Shown here in pieces: positions 16,217-23,469 of a DNA stretch of 34,561 nucleotides (position 1 is the first letter of the stretch; each line of letters starts with the position of its first letter). The notes beneath the pieces are model-generated. The model made no database searches and was not told the origin of the DNA. It saw only the letters and a program-made list of their open reading frames with translations. The translations under genes were made by a program, and so were the position numbers. This DNA comes from an uncultured Lachnospiraceae bacterium. Lineage in GTDB: Bacteria; Bacillota; Clostridia; Lachnospirales; Lachnospiraceae. The stretch spans positions 1 to 34,561 of the forward strand of contig CARQVR010000032.1 in assembly GCA_949051815.1 (NCBI GenBank), in the 5' to 3' direction.

Positions 16217-16489
16217 ATGGAAAATATGAGCGGCGCTATTGTTATACTGGCAGTATGTCTGATTGTGCTGGCGATAGGCGCAATGGGCAGAAAGGTAGAA
16301 TGGCTGGTCAATTTTGTTCTGCGCGCGGTCATGGGCACCGTAGGTATTTATGCGATCAATTATATGCTGGCGGCCAGACAGTTTCAGGTGGCGGTAGGCA
16401 TCAATCCCTTTACTGTTTTGACATCCGGAATCCTTGGATTTCCTGGGGTTGCGGTACTTTACGGCATTCATTTTTTCAAAATTTTGTGA
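16217..16489 (+). CDS. bofA: BofA-like pro-sigma-K processing inhibitor
   Basis: A 90-residue membrane protein. In sporulating Bacillota BofA holds the intramembrane protease SpoIVFB inactive in the forespore outer membrane until sigma-K is needed. Two hydrophobic segments (about 5-23 and 30-50) are followed by the conserved C-terminal region NPFTVLTSGILGFPGVAVLY. ATG at 16217 has GGGGGAT seven bases upstream; the longer in-frame start at 16133 has none. Divergent from the yaaL-like gene and followed by the Tad operon. Its presence suggests the organism can sporulate or descends from a spore former. Confidence 0.88.
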   Translation: MENMSGAIVILAVCLIVLAIGAMGRKVEWLVNFVLRAVMGTVGIYAINYMLAARQFQVAVGINPFTVLTSGILGFPGVAVLYGIHFFKIL

Positions 16490-16525
16490 ATAGTTTACAA
16501 AAATAGTTTTTTTCACGAAGAGCTA

Positions 16526-16553
16526 TAGACAAGATTTTTTATTGTGCTATAAT
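16526..16553 (+). promoter_or_regulatory. sigma-A promoter of the Tad pilus operon
   Basis: TAGACA (16526-16531) and a perfect TATAAT (16548-16553) separated by 16 bases. Transcription would start near 16560, about 130 bases upstream of the first Tad gene, giving a long leader. Confidence 0.65.
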
Positions 16554-16557
16554 TCAA

Positions 16558-16691
16558 GTCACAACTCATGAAATTCTATGTGCGGTTCCTTTCTGCGGAA
16601 TGCACACTTCTCGCTTCAGGGCATCGGGAAGATCTTCCAATTATTTCGTTGAGTCATTTTAAATCTATATTTTGGATGAGGAGGTGGTCTT
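16558..16691 (+). promoter_or_regulatory. structured leader of the Tad operon
   Basis: The leader holds a hairpin TGTGC (16579-16583)/GCACA (16602-16606) with an inner TTCC/GGAA, then the 12-base palindrome GGAAGATCTTCC (16627-16638), and ends with the ribosome binding site GGAGGTGG (16680-16687). I cannot match it to a known riboswitch; the conserved bases of the cyclic di-GMP-I class are not evident. Its control function is unknown. Confidence 0.4.
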
Positions 16692-17219
16692 ATTGGACTG
16701 ACTTATTGTCAATCTTTTTTGCTTCTCCTGCTATTGCTTTCTGCTTTGGCAGATCTTAAGACAGACAGAATTCCGAACGGTTTTATTCTTTTGGGCACGA
16801 TAATCGGCATTTCGGGCGGCGTCTTATCCGGCCGCGGATTATCAGATATTCTGGCATCTGTGCTTCTGGCGTTTCTGCTTATGTACCCTTTGTATATGAT
16901 AGGCGCACTCGGGGCGGGTGATGTGAAGTTGTTTGCCATGATCGGAAGTTTTGTGGCGGCAGGAGAATTTCTGGCTATATTGGCGGGCGCATTTGCCATC
17001 GGCGCGGGATTTTCGCTGATAAAACTGTCTGCAGAGAAAAACGGCAGGGAGAGATTTCGCTATTTCTTTTCGTATCTTCACGAGATCCGGCGGACAGGCC
17101 ATTGGAAGGTTTATGGGGAGGACTTGAAACAGGATTATCACACCTACTGTAAAAACAAAATCCACTTTGCGGTGCCGATTCTGTTCAGTGCGGTGTGCAG
17201 GATAGGAGGATTATTTTGA
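16692..17219 (+). CDS. tadV: A24 prepilin peptidase (TadV/CpaA-like), apparent AUU start
   Basis: A 175-residue polytopic membrane aspartyl protease that cuts the leader from Flp-type prepilins. Both active-site motifs are present: ADLKTDRIPN after the first membrane helix and GAGDVK after the third. In frame with the ribosome binding site GGAGG (16680-16684) there is no ATG, GTG or TTG at a normal distance. ATT at 16692 is exactly seven bases downstream and gives a full first helix (GLTYCQSF then a Leu run); CTG at 16698 and TTG at 16719 are alternatives, the latter shortening the helix and lying 34 bases from the site. The 3' end overlaps tadZ by four bases (TTGA). First gene of the Tad operon. 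Confidence 0.85.
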   Translation: MGLTYCQSFLLLLLLLSALADLKTDRIPNGFILLGTIIGISGGVLSGRGLSDILASVLLAFLLMYPLYMIGALGAGDVKLFAMIGSFVAAGEFLAILAGAFAIGAGFSLIKLSAEKNGRERFRYFFSYLHEIRRTGHWKVYGEDLKQDYHTYCKNKIHFAVPILFSAVCRIGGLF

Positions 17220-18226
17220 CACATAAAATTTTGGCAATCTGCGATGCGGAGGAAGGGTATGCCTTCCGCATGGCTGAGTATCTTCTGGACAAGGTTAAGC
17301 TGCCCTATACGCTGCATCTGTTTACGGCGGTGGAGGAGCTGGAGAAATTTGCGGGAAGGGAGGAGATAGAAATTCTTCTTATCGCGGAGAGCGCATGGCG
17401 GCTGATCAAAGAGGAGTATATCAGAAAACAGGTGGCGCAGATGTTTATTTTACAGGAGAGCGGCGAGACAGTACAGGAAGATATGCGCTGTATCAGCAAG
17501 TATCAAAGCCCCGAACTGGTAGTGCAGGCAATGCTAAACGTGATTGCGGATGGCGGCGGCTGGAAGGACTGCCAGAAGGCTGCGGACACGGACGTGAAAA
17601 TGATTGGGATTTACTCTCCGGTGAAACGGTGCCTGCAGACTTCCTTCGCCCTGTCGCTGGGGCAGCTTCTGGCGAAGGAGCACAAAACAATATATCTGAA
17701 TTTTGAAATGTATTCCGGTCTGGGAGAGCTTTTGCGGCGGGAATACCAGACAGATATGCTTGACGTGATGTACTACTTCCAGAGCGCGCGGGAAAAACTG
17801 GCGCTGCGGCTTCCCGCAATCATTCAGAATGCGGGTGGACTGGATTACATACCGCCCATGCAGTACTCGCTCGGAATCAGGGAAGTGCCGGGGGAACAGT
17901 GGCTGGCGCTTTGCAGCGACATTGCGGCAATCGGCGGATATGAATACATGATTCTGGATCTGGACGACGGGATAGACGGCTTGTTTGATCTGCTGAAAAG
18001 CTGCCAGAAAATATATACCATCACGAGGGAGGATCCCTTTGCGCAGGCCAAACTCAGACAGTATGAACAGATGCTGCAGCAGGGGGAGCTGGAAGAAATT
18101 TCGGAAAAAACCGTGAAATGCCGGTTTCCGATTTTTCAGGAGCTGCCGGACAGTCTGGAAATGATGACACACGGAGAGCTGGCGGGATATGTAAAATCCA
18201 TCATAAAAGAGGACATTTATGGCTGA
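17216..18226 (+). CDS. tadZ: TadZ/CpaE-like pilus-localisation protein with altered P-loop
   Basis: A 336-residue protein. An N-terminal receiver-like domain (to about 115) is followed by a MinD/ParA-like domain that starts near KMIGIYSPVKRC. TadZ proteins mark the pole where the Tad machine assembles. At the P-loop the sequence reads VKRCLQTSFA, so the first Lys of a deviant Walker A is kept but the second, phosphate-binding Lys is Thr. A later YMILDLDDG matches the Walker B/switch position. TTG at 17216 is chosen: AGGAGG lies six bases upstream and TTGA overlaps the tadV stop. Its stop overlaps the tadA start by eight bases. ATP hydrolysis is doubtful. Confidence 0.85.
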   Translation: MTHKILAICDAEEGYAFRMAEYLLDKVKLPYTLHLFTAVEELEKFAGREEIEILLIAESAWRLIKEEYIRKQVAQMFILQESGETVQEDMRCISKYQSPELVVQAMLNVIADGGGWKDCQKAADTDVKMIGIYSPVKRCLQTSFALSLGQLLAKEHKTIYLNFEMYSGLGELLRREYQTDMLDVMYYFQSAREKLALRLPAIIQNAGGLDYIPPMQYSLGIREVPGEQWLALCSDIAAIGGYEYMILDLDDGIDGLFDLLKSCQKIYTITREDPFAQAKLRQYEQMLQQGELEEISEKTVKCRFPIFQELPDSLEMMTHGELAGYVKSIIKEDIYG

Positions 18227-19439
18227 CGTGGAAAAGAGACGGAACATTTTAAAAGAGAGACTTTTAGAGAGCATCGACTATTCCAGAGAGAGCAGCGATG
18301 AGGAGATCAGGGAGCTGATCGACGAAATGCTTGTCCGCGAGGGGAAAGAAAGTCCTTTGTCCTTAACGGAGCGCGCCAGGCTCAGAAGAGAGCTTTTCCA
18401 TGCGGTCCGGAAGCTGGATGTATTGCAGGAGCTGGTGGATGATCCGCAGGTTACGGAGATTATGATTAACGGGCCAGACAGAATTTTTGTCGAACGGGGC
18501 GGCAGGCTTACGGAGAGCGGGCTTTGCTTTGACAGCGGGGAAAAGCTGCAAAATGTGATACAGCAGATCGTCTCTGACTGTAACCGGGTGGTCAACGAGG
18601 CGTCGCCGATTGTGGACGCCAGACTGGAAAACGGCGCCCGCGTCAATGTGGTGCTGAATCCCGTGGCGTTAAACGGTCCTATCGTGACGATCAGACGTTT
18701 TCCGGACAAACCGATCACCATGGAGGATCTGGTATCGTTTGGTTCTGTCACGGAGGAGGTGTGCGGGTGGCTAGGCAGACTTGTACAGGCGAAATACAAC
18801 ATTTTTATCAGCGGTGGGACAGGCTCCGGAAAAACGACCTTTTTAAACGCGCTGTCCAACTATATTCCGGCGGAAGAGCGCATCATCACGATAGAGGACA
18901 GCGCGGAGCTGCAAATACAAAATATACGCAATATTGTACGCATGGAAACGAGAAACGCCAATGTGGAGGGATGTCGGGAAATCACAATACGGGATTTGAT
19001 TAAGACATCTTTGAGAATGAGGCCGGACAGAATTATTGTTGGCGAGGTGCGCGGAGGCGAGGCTTTTGACATGATGCAATGCCTGAATACCGGTCACGAC
19101 GGCTCCATGTCCACAGGACACGCCAACAGCTCGCGGGATATGCTGAGTCGTCTGGAAAATATGATTCTGATGGGAATTGAAATTCCGCTGGAAGCCATCA
19201 GGCAGCAGATTGCCTCGGGTATCGACGTCATTGTCCATCTGGGACGGCTTAGGGATAAAACGAGAAAGGTACTGGAAATAGTGGAAGTGCGCGGTTTTGA
19301 AAACGGGGAAATTATCTTAAGCCCGCTTTACCGTTTTGAGGAGGAGGGGGAGACGGGCAGCGGGAAAATCCTCGGTACGCTTCGCAGGAAAGGAGAGCTT
19401 GCCTATGTCGAAAAGCTACAGGCTGCCGGATTATGCTGA
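18219..19439 (+). CDS. tadA: TadA/CpaF secretion ATPase
   Basis: A 406-residue hexameric motor ATPase that powers assembly of the Flp pilus at the cytoplasmic face. The N-terminal domain (DPQVTEIMINGPDRIFVE, then RRFPDKPITMEDL) precedes the catalytic domain with Walker A SGGTGSGKTTFLNAL (about residues 196-210), Asp box ITIEDSAELQ, Walker B RPDRIIVGEVRGGEA and the His box TGHDGSMSTGHANS. All motifs are intact and the length is normal. ATG at 18219 overlaps tadZ; the 3' end overlaps tadB by 35 bases, indicating translational coupling. Confidence 0.96.
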   Translation: MADVEKRRNILKERLLESIDYSRESSDEEIRELIDEMLVREGKESPLSLTERARLRRELFHAVRKLDVLQELVDDPQVTEIMINGPDRIFVERGGRLTESGLCFDSGEKLQNVIQQIVSDCNRVVNEASPIVDARLENGARVNVVLNPVALNGPIVTIRRFPDKPITMEDLVSFGSVTEEVCGWLGRLVQAKYNIFISGGTGSGKTTFLNALSNYIPAEERIITIEDSAELQIQNIRNIVRMETRNANVEGCREITIRDLIKTSLRMRPDRIIVGEVRGGEAFDMMQCLNTGHDGSMSTGHANSSRDMLSRLENMILMGIEIPLEAIRQQIASGIDVIVHLGRLRDKTRKVLEIVEVRGFENGEIILSPLYRFEEEGETGSGKILGTLRRKGELAYVEKLQAAGLC

Positions 19440-20163
19440 ATATCATTTTTCTTTCAAGGAGGGGGCGCTCGCTTTTTTGGAAGGCGTGCTTCTGGTGGCA
19501 ATGATCGGATATTTTTTCTACCGGTCCTGGGTCGCCTGCATTTTCCTTTTCCCCGTGTTTGTCTTCTTTGTGAGGGAGAAGAAAAGAGATATGGCGAAAA
19601 AGCGCAGGCAGGAGCTGAGTTTACAATTTAAGGATCTGGTGCTGGCGCTCTCGGCCAATGTCAAAGCCGGATATTCCATTGAAAATGCCATGCGGGAATC
19701 TTACCGTGATGTGGAGCAGCTTTACGGGACGGAAAGCCCCATCTGCCTTGAAGTGCGGCATATTCTGCGGGGCTTGGAAAACAACGTGATTTTGGAAAAG
19801 CTGCTGTACGATCTGGGGGTGAGAAGCCGGCTGCCCGATATTATGCAGTTTGCGGACGTTTTTCTGATCGCGAAAAGAAGCGGCGGCAATCTGACCGAAA
19901 TTCTGGAGAAGACCGCGGGGGTGATCGAGCAGAAGATTGAGACGGATAAGGAGATTCAGCTTATGATCGGAGCAAGAAAAATGGAGCAGAAAATTATGAA
20001 TATGGTTCCCTTTTTGATTATTTTCTATATCGGAACGACCTCGCGGGGATTTTTTGATGTGCTTTATCATAATCCCGTGGGAGTGGCGGTGATGACGGTG
20101 TGCCTGCTCTTTTACGGCGCGGCCTGTCTGGTTTCAAGGAGAATTGTGGAGATTGAGGTCTGA
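19405..20163 (+). CDS. tadB: TadB-like inner membrane platform protein (T2SSF domain)
   Basis: A 252-residue membrane protein. Two hydrophobic segments at about 23-55 are followed by a cytoplasmic T2SSF domain (LVLALSANVKAGYSIENAM, RSGGNLTEILEKT) and C-terminal membrane segments near 207-240. Together with TadC it forms the platform through which TadA drives pilin assembly. ATG at 19405 has AAAGGAGA upstream; the longer frame from 19336 lies within tadA. The overlap with tadA and the short gap to tadC fit the usual tadABC order. Confidence 0.9.
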   Translation: MSKSYRLPDYAEYHFSFKEGALAFLEGVLLVAMIGYFFYRSWVACIFLFPVFVFFVREKKRDMAKKRRQELSLQFKDLVLALSANVKAGYSIENAMRESYRDVEQLYGTESPICLEVRHILRGLENNVILEKLLYDLGVRSRLPDIMQFADVFLIAKRSGGNLTEILEKTAGVIEQKIETDKEIQLMIGARKMEQKIMNMVPFLIIFYIGTTSRGFFDVLYHNPVGVAVMTVCLLFYGAACLVSRRIVEIEV

Positions 20164-20187
20164 GAGGTTCAGGGAAAGGAGTGTCTG

Positions 20188-21645
20188 ATGATTTATGCGT
20201 ATTTTGCGATTTTTGCGGTTTATCTGATCCTGTTTCTTGTGTCACGGGGAGAAAAAGGAAACCCGTTTCAAAAGGCGGCGGCCCATATTTTCCGAAAACA
20301 GCAGGAGCGTCAGAAGAGAACGGATAAGGGGAGGGGAGATTGGAAGAGGGCGCTTTATACAAGGCAGCTTGGACAGAAATTGAAAACGCTGCAGCCGGAA
20401 ACCGGGGTGGAAAAGCAGATTCGGGAGTACTATCTTTCGCTGTATACGCTTTTGCTCATGGTGGTGTTTGTGGGAAATCTTTTCTGCCTGGCGGCGTGGT
20501 TTAGCGCGCACGGCGCCGCAAGGCTGGTTGACGGAGGGTACCTTTCCAGAAACGCCTATGGGGAGGGGGACGTGGAGGTGGGGTTGAAAGCGGAGATTCC
20601 CGGGGTGCAGGAAGAAATGTTTGACTATCTTCTGAAAGAGCGGAAACTGACGGAGGAAGAACTGGAGAAAAGCTATGAGGAAGCGGCGGTCCTGTTGCCG
20701 GGGGCAATTTTGGGGGAGAATGCCTGTCTGGAAGATGTGCGCAAGGATTTGGAGCTGGTGTCTTCTCTGGAGGGGTATCCCTTTCAGATCGGTTGGGAGA
20801 GCAGCGCCTATTCGCTGGTCAATACGGAGGGGACGGTACATAACGGGGAACTTGCGGACAGTGAAGTGGTTATCCTGACGGCAAAGCTCTGCTGCGAAGA
20901 GTGGTTTCGGGAGTTACAGATTCCCGTGCAGATCAATCCGGTTATATATACGCCGGAGGAAGCGCTGCGGGCGCGGATGGAGGAAATGCTACGGGAGAGG
21001 GAGGAGAGCAGCAGAAGCGGAGCGGTTATGGAACTGCCGGAGCAGATCGGTACGGAGCCTGTTATCTGGAGCGAGATCATAGAGGACAGCAGCGGTTATT
21101 TTCTGTTGTTAATCATACTGGCGGCAGGAGTGCTCTACTGGGGAAGAGGAAGGGAAGTGGACCAGAAGCTGGAGGCGAGAAAGAGAGAATTGCTATTGGA
21201 CTATCCTGAGATTGTCAATAAGCTGGCGCTCTATATGGGGGCGGGGATGACGGTCAGAAACGCTTTTTTGAAAATGGGGGAGGATTATAAAAAACAGAAG
21301 GAGGAGAGAAAAAAGTATGTCTATGGAGAAATTTTAATGACCTGTTATGAGCTGCAAAGCGGCAGGTCGGAGACGGAGGCTTACGCGCATTTCGGAAAAA
21401 GGTGTCAGGTGCAGTCTTACATGAAATTGTCTGCGCTGCTTTCGCAGAATATCCGGAAGGGCAGCAATGACCTTTTGCGGATGCTAAGACAAGAAGCGGA
21501 TAATGCCTTTGCGGAGCGCAAAAATCAGGCGAAAAAGCTGGGAGAGGAGGCGGGAACGAAACTGCTTTTGCCAATGATGATGATGCTCTGCGTGGTTATG
21601 GTAATTATTATGATACCGGCGTATTTTTCTTTTACGCTAAACTGA
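20188..21645 (+). CDS. tadC: TadC-like platform protein with large extracytoplasmic insert
   Basis: A 485-residue membrane protein. Membrane segments are at about 2-20, 85-108, 300-318 and 460-482. The C-terminal T2SSF domain begins near 325 (LLLDYPEIVNKLALYMGAG, SGRSETEAY) and is typical of TadC. Between segments 2 and 3 is about 190 residues of acidic, Glu-rich sequence, including a Cys-Cys pair, which most TadC proteins lack. Topology places it outside the cell or next to the cell wall. ATG at 20188 has AAAGGAG upstream. This added domain may contact pseudopilins or the wall, which in a monoderm replaces the role of an outer-membrane secretin. Confidence 0.85.
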   Translation: MIYAYFAIFAVYLILFLVSRGEKGNPFQKAAAHIFRKQQERQKRTDKGRGDWKRALYTRQLGQKLKTLQPETGVEKQIREYYLSLYTLLLMVVFVGNLFCLAAWFSAHGAARLVDGGYLSRNAYGEGDVEVGLKAEIPGVQEEMFDYLLKERKLTEEELEKSYEEAAVLLPGAILGENACLEDVRKDLELVSSLEGYPFQIGWESSAYSLVNTEGTVHNGELADSEVVILTAKLCCEEWFRELQIPVQINPVIYTPEEALRARMEEMLREREESSRSGAVMELPEQIGTEPVIWSEIIEDSSGYFLLLIILAAGVLYWGRGREVDQKLEARKRELLLDYPEIVNKLALYMGAGMTVRNAFLKMGEDYKKQKEERKKYVYGEILMTCYELQSGRSETEAYAHFGKRCQVQSYMKLSALLSQNIRKGSNDLLRMLRQEADNAFAERKNQAKKLGEEAGTKLLLPMMMMLCVVMVIIMIPAYFSFTLN

Positions 21646-21673
21646 CAATCAAACTTAAAAGGAGGAAAACAAG

Positions 21674-21874
21674 ATGTTGAAAAAAGGAAACGACAGACGG
21701 CTCAAAGGGTTCGGAAACTTCCTGCGGGAGGAGGAAGGCATGGGAACGGTGGAAATCATCCTGATTATTGTGGTGCTGATCGGTCTGGTCATTATTTTCA
21801 AGACACAGCTTCGCGAGCTGGTGGAGAAAGTTTTTGAGAAGATAACCAAAGACAGCAACACGGTAATGAAATGA
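21674..21874 (+). CDS. flp: Flp-type pilin (Flp1-like)
   Basis: A 66-residue prepilin, the main shaft subunit. A basic leader ends at Gly22, followed by MGTVE with Glu at position +5 (residue 27), then a hydrophobic helix EIILIIVVLIGLVIIFK and a short charged C-terminus. This fits the type IVb Flp1-like family. GGAGG lies upstream of ATG 21674. It is the only Flp pilin gene in the window and the next gene starts within its stop codon (ATGA). The cleavage would be made by one of the two prepilin peptidases of the operon. Confidence 0.93.
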   Translation: MLKKGNDRRLKGFGNFLREEEGMGTVEIILIIVVLIGLVIIFKTQLRELVEKVFEKITKDSNTVMK

Positions 21875-23307
21875 GGCGGGGATACATAACGGTATTTTTA
21901 TCTTTATCCCTTACATTGATCCTGTCCCTTGTATTCACTGTAATAGAAGGGGCACGGATCAGTGCCATCCGCATGAAGTTTGAATGTGTGACGGATATCG
22001 GTATGAATTCCGTTCTGGCTGAATATCACAGAGAACTTTTGAAACAGTATGAGCTGCTGTTTGTAGATACCTCTTATGGCGGTTCGCGTCCCGAAATCGC
22101 CAATACGGAGGCGCATCTGCAAAATTATGCGCAAAAAAACTGTCGTCCGGGAGCGGGTGGACACCTGTTCGGCGGCAGGGACTTTCTGGCCATGGATATG
22201 GGCACGGTGGAAATTCCCGAATATTCCGTGGCGTCGGATGACAACGGCGCGGTGCTGAAAAGGCAGATTACCGATTATATGAACGACTATCCGGTGGGTG
22301 CGGTTCTGGATAAACTCAGCGCCAATATCGGATTGCTGCAGGGAGCCGGAATTGACACAAAAGATATGGAAGCGTGGCGGGGGCAGTATGAATCGCAGAT
22401 TGCGTCCATAGGACTGCCGGAAAAGGAGACGGAGGATGGCGGGAAGGAGGAAGTGGCGCTTAACAATCCGGCGGATCCTGTCAACGCCACCAGAAGCAGC
22501 GGCGTGTTAAACCTTGTGCTGGAGGATCCCTCTGCGGTCTCTCCGGTAAAGGTAAATTTGGGAGATTATATTTCCCACCGTCCCGGCCGGATGGCGGGAA
22601 CGGGTTTGTGCGCGGATGCAGCAGAGGCGGGCGGAGAACCGAACGAACTGGTATTTCAAATGTACTTGTTTGAAAAATGCGGTTACTACGGGGCGGAGAT
22701 GGATAAGTCCCTTTTAAAATACCAGATGGAATATATTCTGGCTGGCAGGGACACGGACTGGCAGAATCTGGAGCAGGTGGCCAAAAAGCTGCTGCTATGG
22801 CGGGAGGCGGCAAATATGCTGTATCTTCTCTCGGACAGCAGAAGGGTGGCGGAGGCGCAGGTGTTAGCCCTGGCGCTTACGGCAGTGATGCTTATGCCAG
22901 AGCTGGCGGAGCCGGTGAAATATACGATTCTTTTCGCGTGGGCCTATGTGGAGAGTTTGCAGGACGTCAAGACACTGTTTAGCGGCGGCAGGGTTCCGAT
23001 TTTTAAAACCGCCTCCGACTGGAAAACGGGAATAGGTTGTCTTAAGAACGTGCGGGGAAGTCTCTCGGAGGATTCCGGGGGAAAGGGACTCAGTTATAAG
23101 GAATACTTACAGATCATGGTCTTTTTGCAGGATGCGGGCACCAGAACAGAACGCGCCATGGATATCATGGAAATGGATATCCGGCGGACGCCGGGCAACG
23201 CGGGCTTTCGACTGGATGGCTGTTTCGACGCCTATCAGGCCCGTCTGGAGGTGAAAAGCCGCTTCGGCTATTCCTATGAAATGACAAGAAGATATGGATT
23301 CTATTAA
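21871..23307 (+). CDS. DUF5702-like Tad locus membrane-anchored protein
   Basis: A 478-residue protein with one N-terminal membrane helix (ITVFLSLSLTLILSLVFTVIEGAR) and a large extracytoplasmic part. The short start MRRGY before the helix and the following EGAR resemble the TadG/DUF5702 class that accompanies TadE-like pseudopilins in Bacillota. Later hydrophobic stretches (about 325-365) may pack in the fold or contact the membrane. There is no Glu+5 prepilin motif, so peptidase cleavage is not expected. The ATG overlaps the flp stop (ATGA), ensuring coupled translation with the pilin. Likely role: tip or anchoring component; not proven. Confidence 0.75.
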   Translation: MRRGYITVFLSLSLTLILSLVFTVIEGARISAIRMKFECVTDIGMNSVLAEYHRELLKQYELLFVDTSYGGSRPEIANTEAHLQNYAQKNCRPGAGGHLFGGRDFLAMDMGTVEIPEYSVASDDNGAVLKRQITDYMNDYPVGAVLDKLSANIGLLQGAGIDTKDMEAWRGQYESQIASIGLPEKETEDGGKEEVALNNPADPVNATRSSGVLNLVLEDPSAVSPVKVNLGDYISHRPGRMAGTGLCADAAEAGGEPNELVFQMYLFEKCGYYGAEMDKSLLKYQMEYILAGRDTDWQNLEQVAKKLLLWREAANMLYLLSDSRRVAEAQVLALALTAVMLMPELAEPVKYTILFAWAYVESLQDVKTLFSGGRVPIFKTASDWKTGIGCLKNVRGSLSEDSGGKGLSYKEYLQIMVFLQDAGTRTERAMDIMEMDIRRTPGNAGFRLDGCFDAYQARLEVKSRFGYSYEMTRRYGFY

Positions 23308-23308
23308 T

Positions 23309-23469
23309 GCGGGAGGTGATAAAAGATGCCCTTTTTGCGATCACGTAACTTAAAATTCAAAAAATCGACAGCACATTCTCTCCGGGCATATCTTGAGGCA
23401 CATCAAGGTAGTCGCATTCTTCAGGTTGGACATCGATTGTTAAAAGGGGCATCTTTTATCCTCTCCCGC
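23309..23469. repeat. 28-bp inverted repeat flanking 105 bp at the start of the TadE-like gene
   Basis: Left arm 23309-23336 and right arm 23442-23469 match at 25 of 28 positions as reverse complements: GCGGGAG, two mismatches, GATAAAAGATGCCC, one mismatch, TTTT. The left arm includes GGAGGTGAT and the start codon ATG of the following gene. The right arm gives, on the minus strand, GGGAGAGG and an inward-facing ATGCCC. The 105-bp interior is 35 codons, open in the current orientation. Inversion, hairpin folding of the mRNA and insertion of a small element are all possible. Confidence 0.85.

Noticed and set aside
16558..16680. Cyclic di-GMP-I riboswitch in the Tad leader
   Set aside because: The conserved joining and loop bases of that class are not evident; only generic hairpins are visible.
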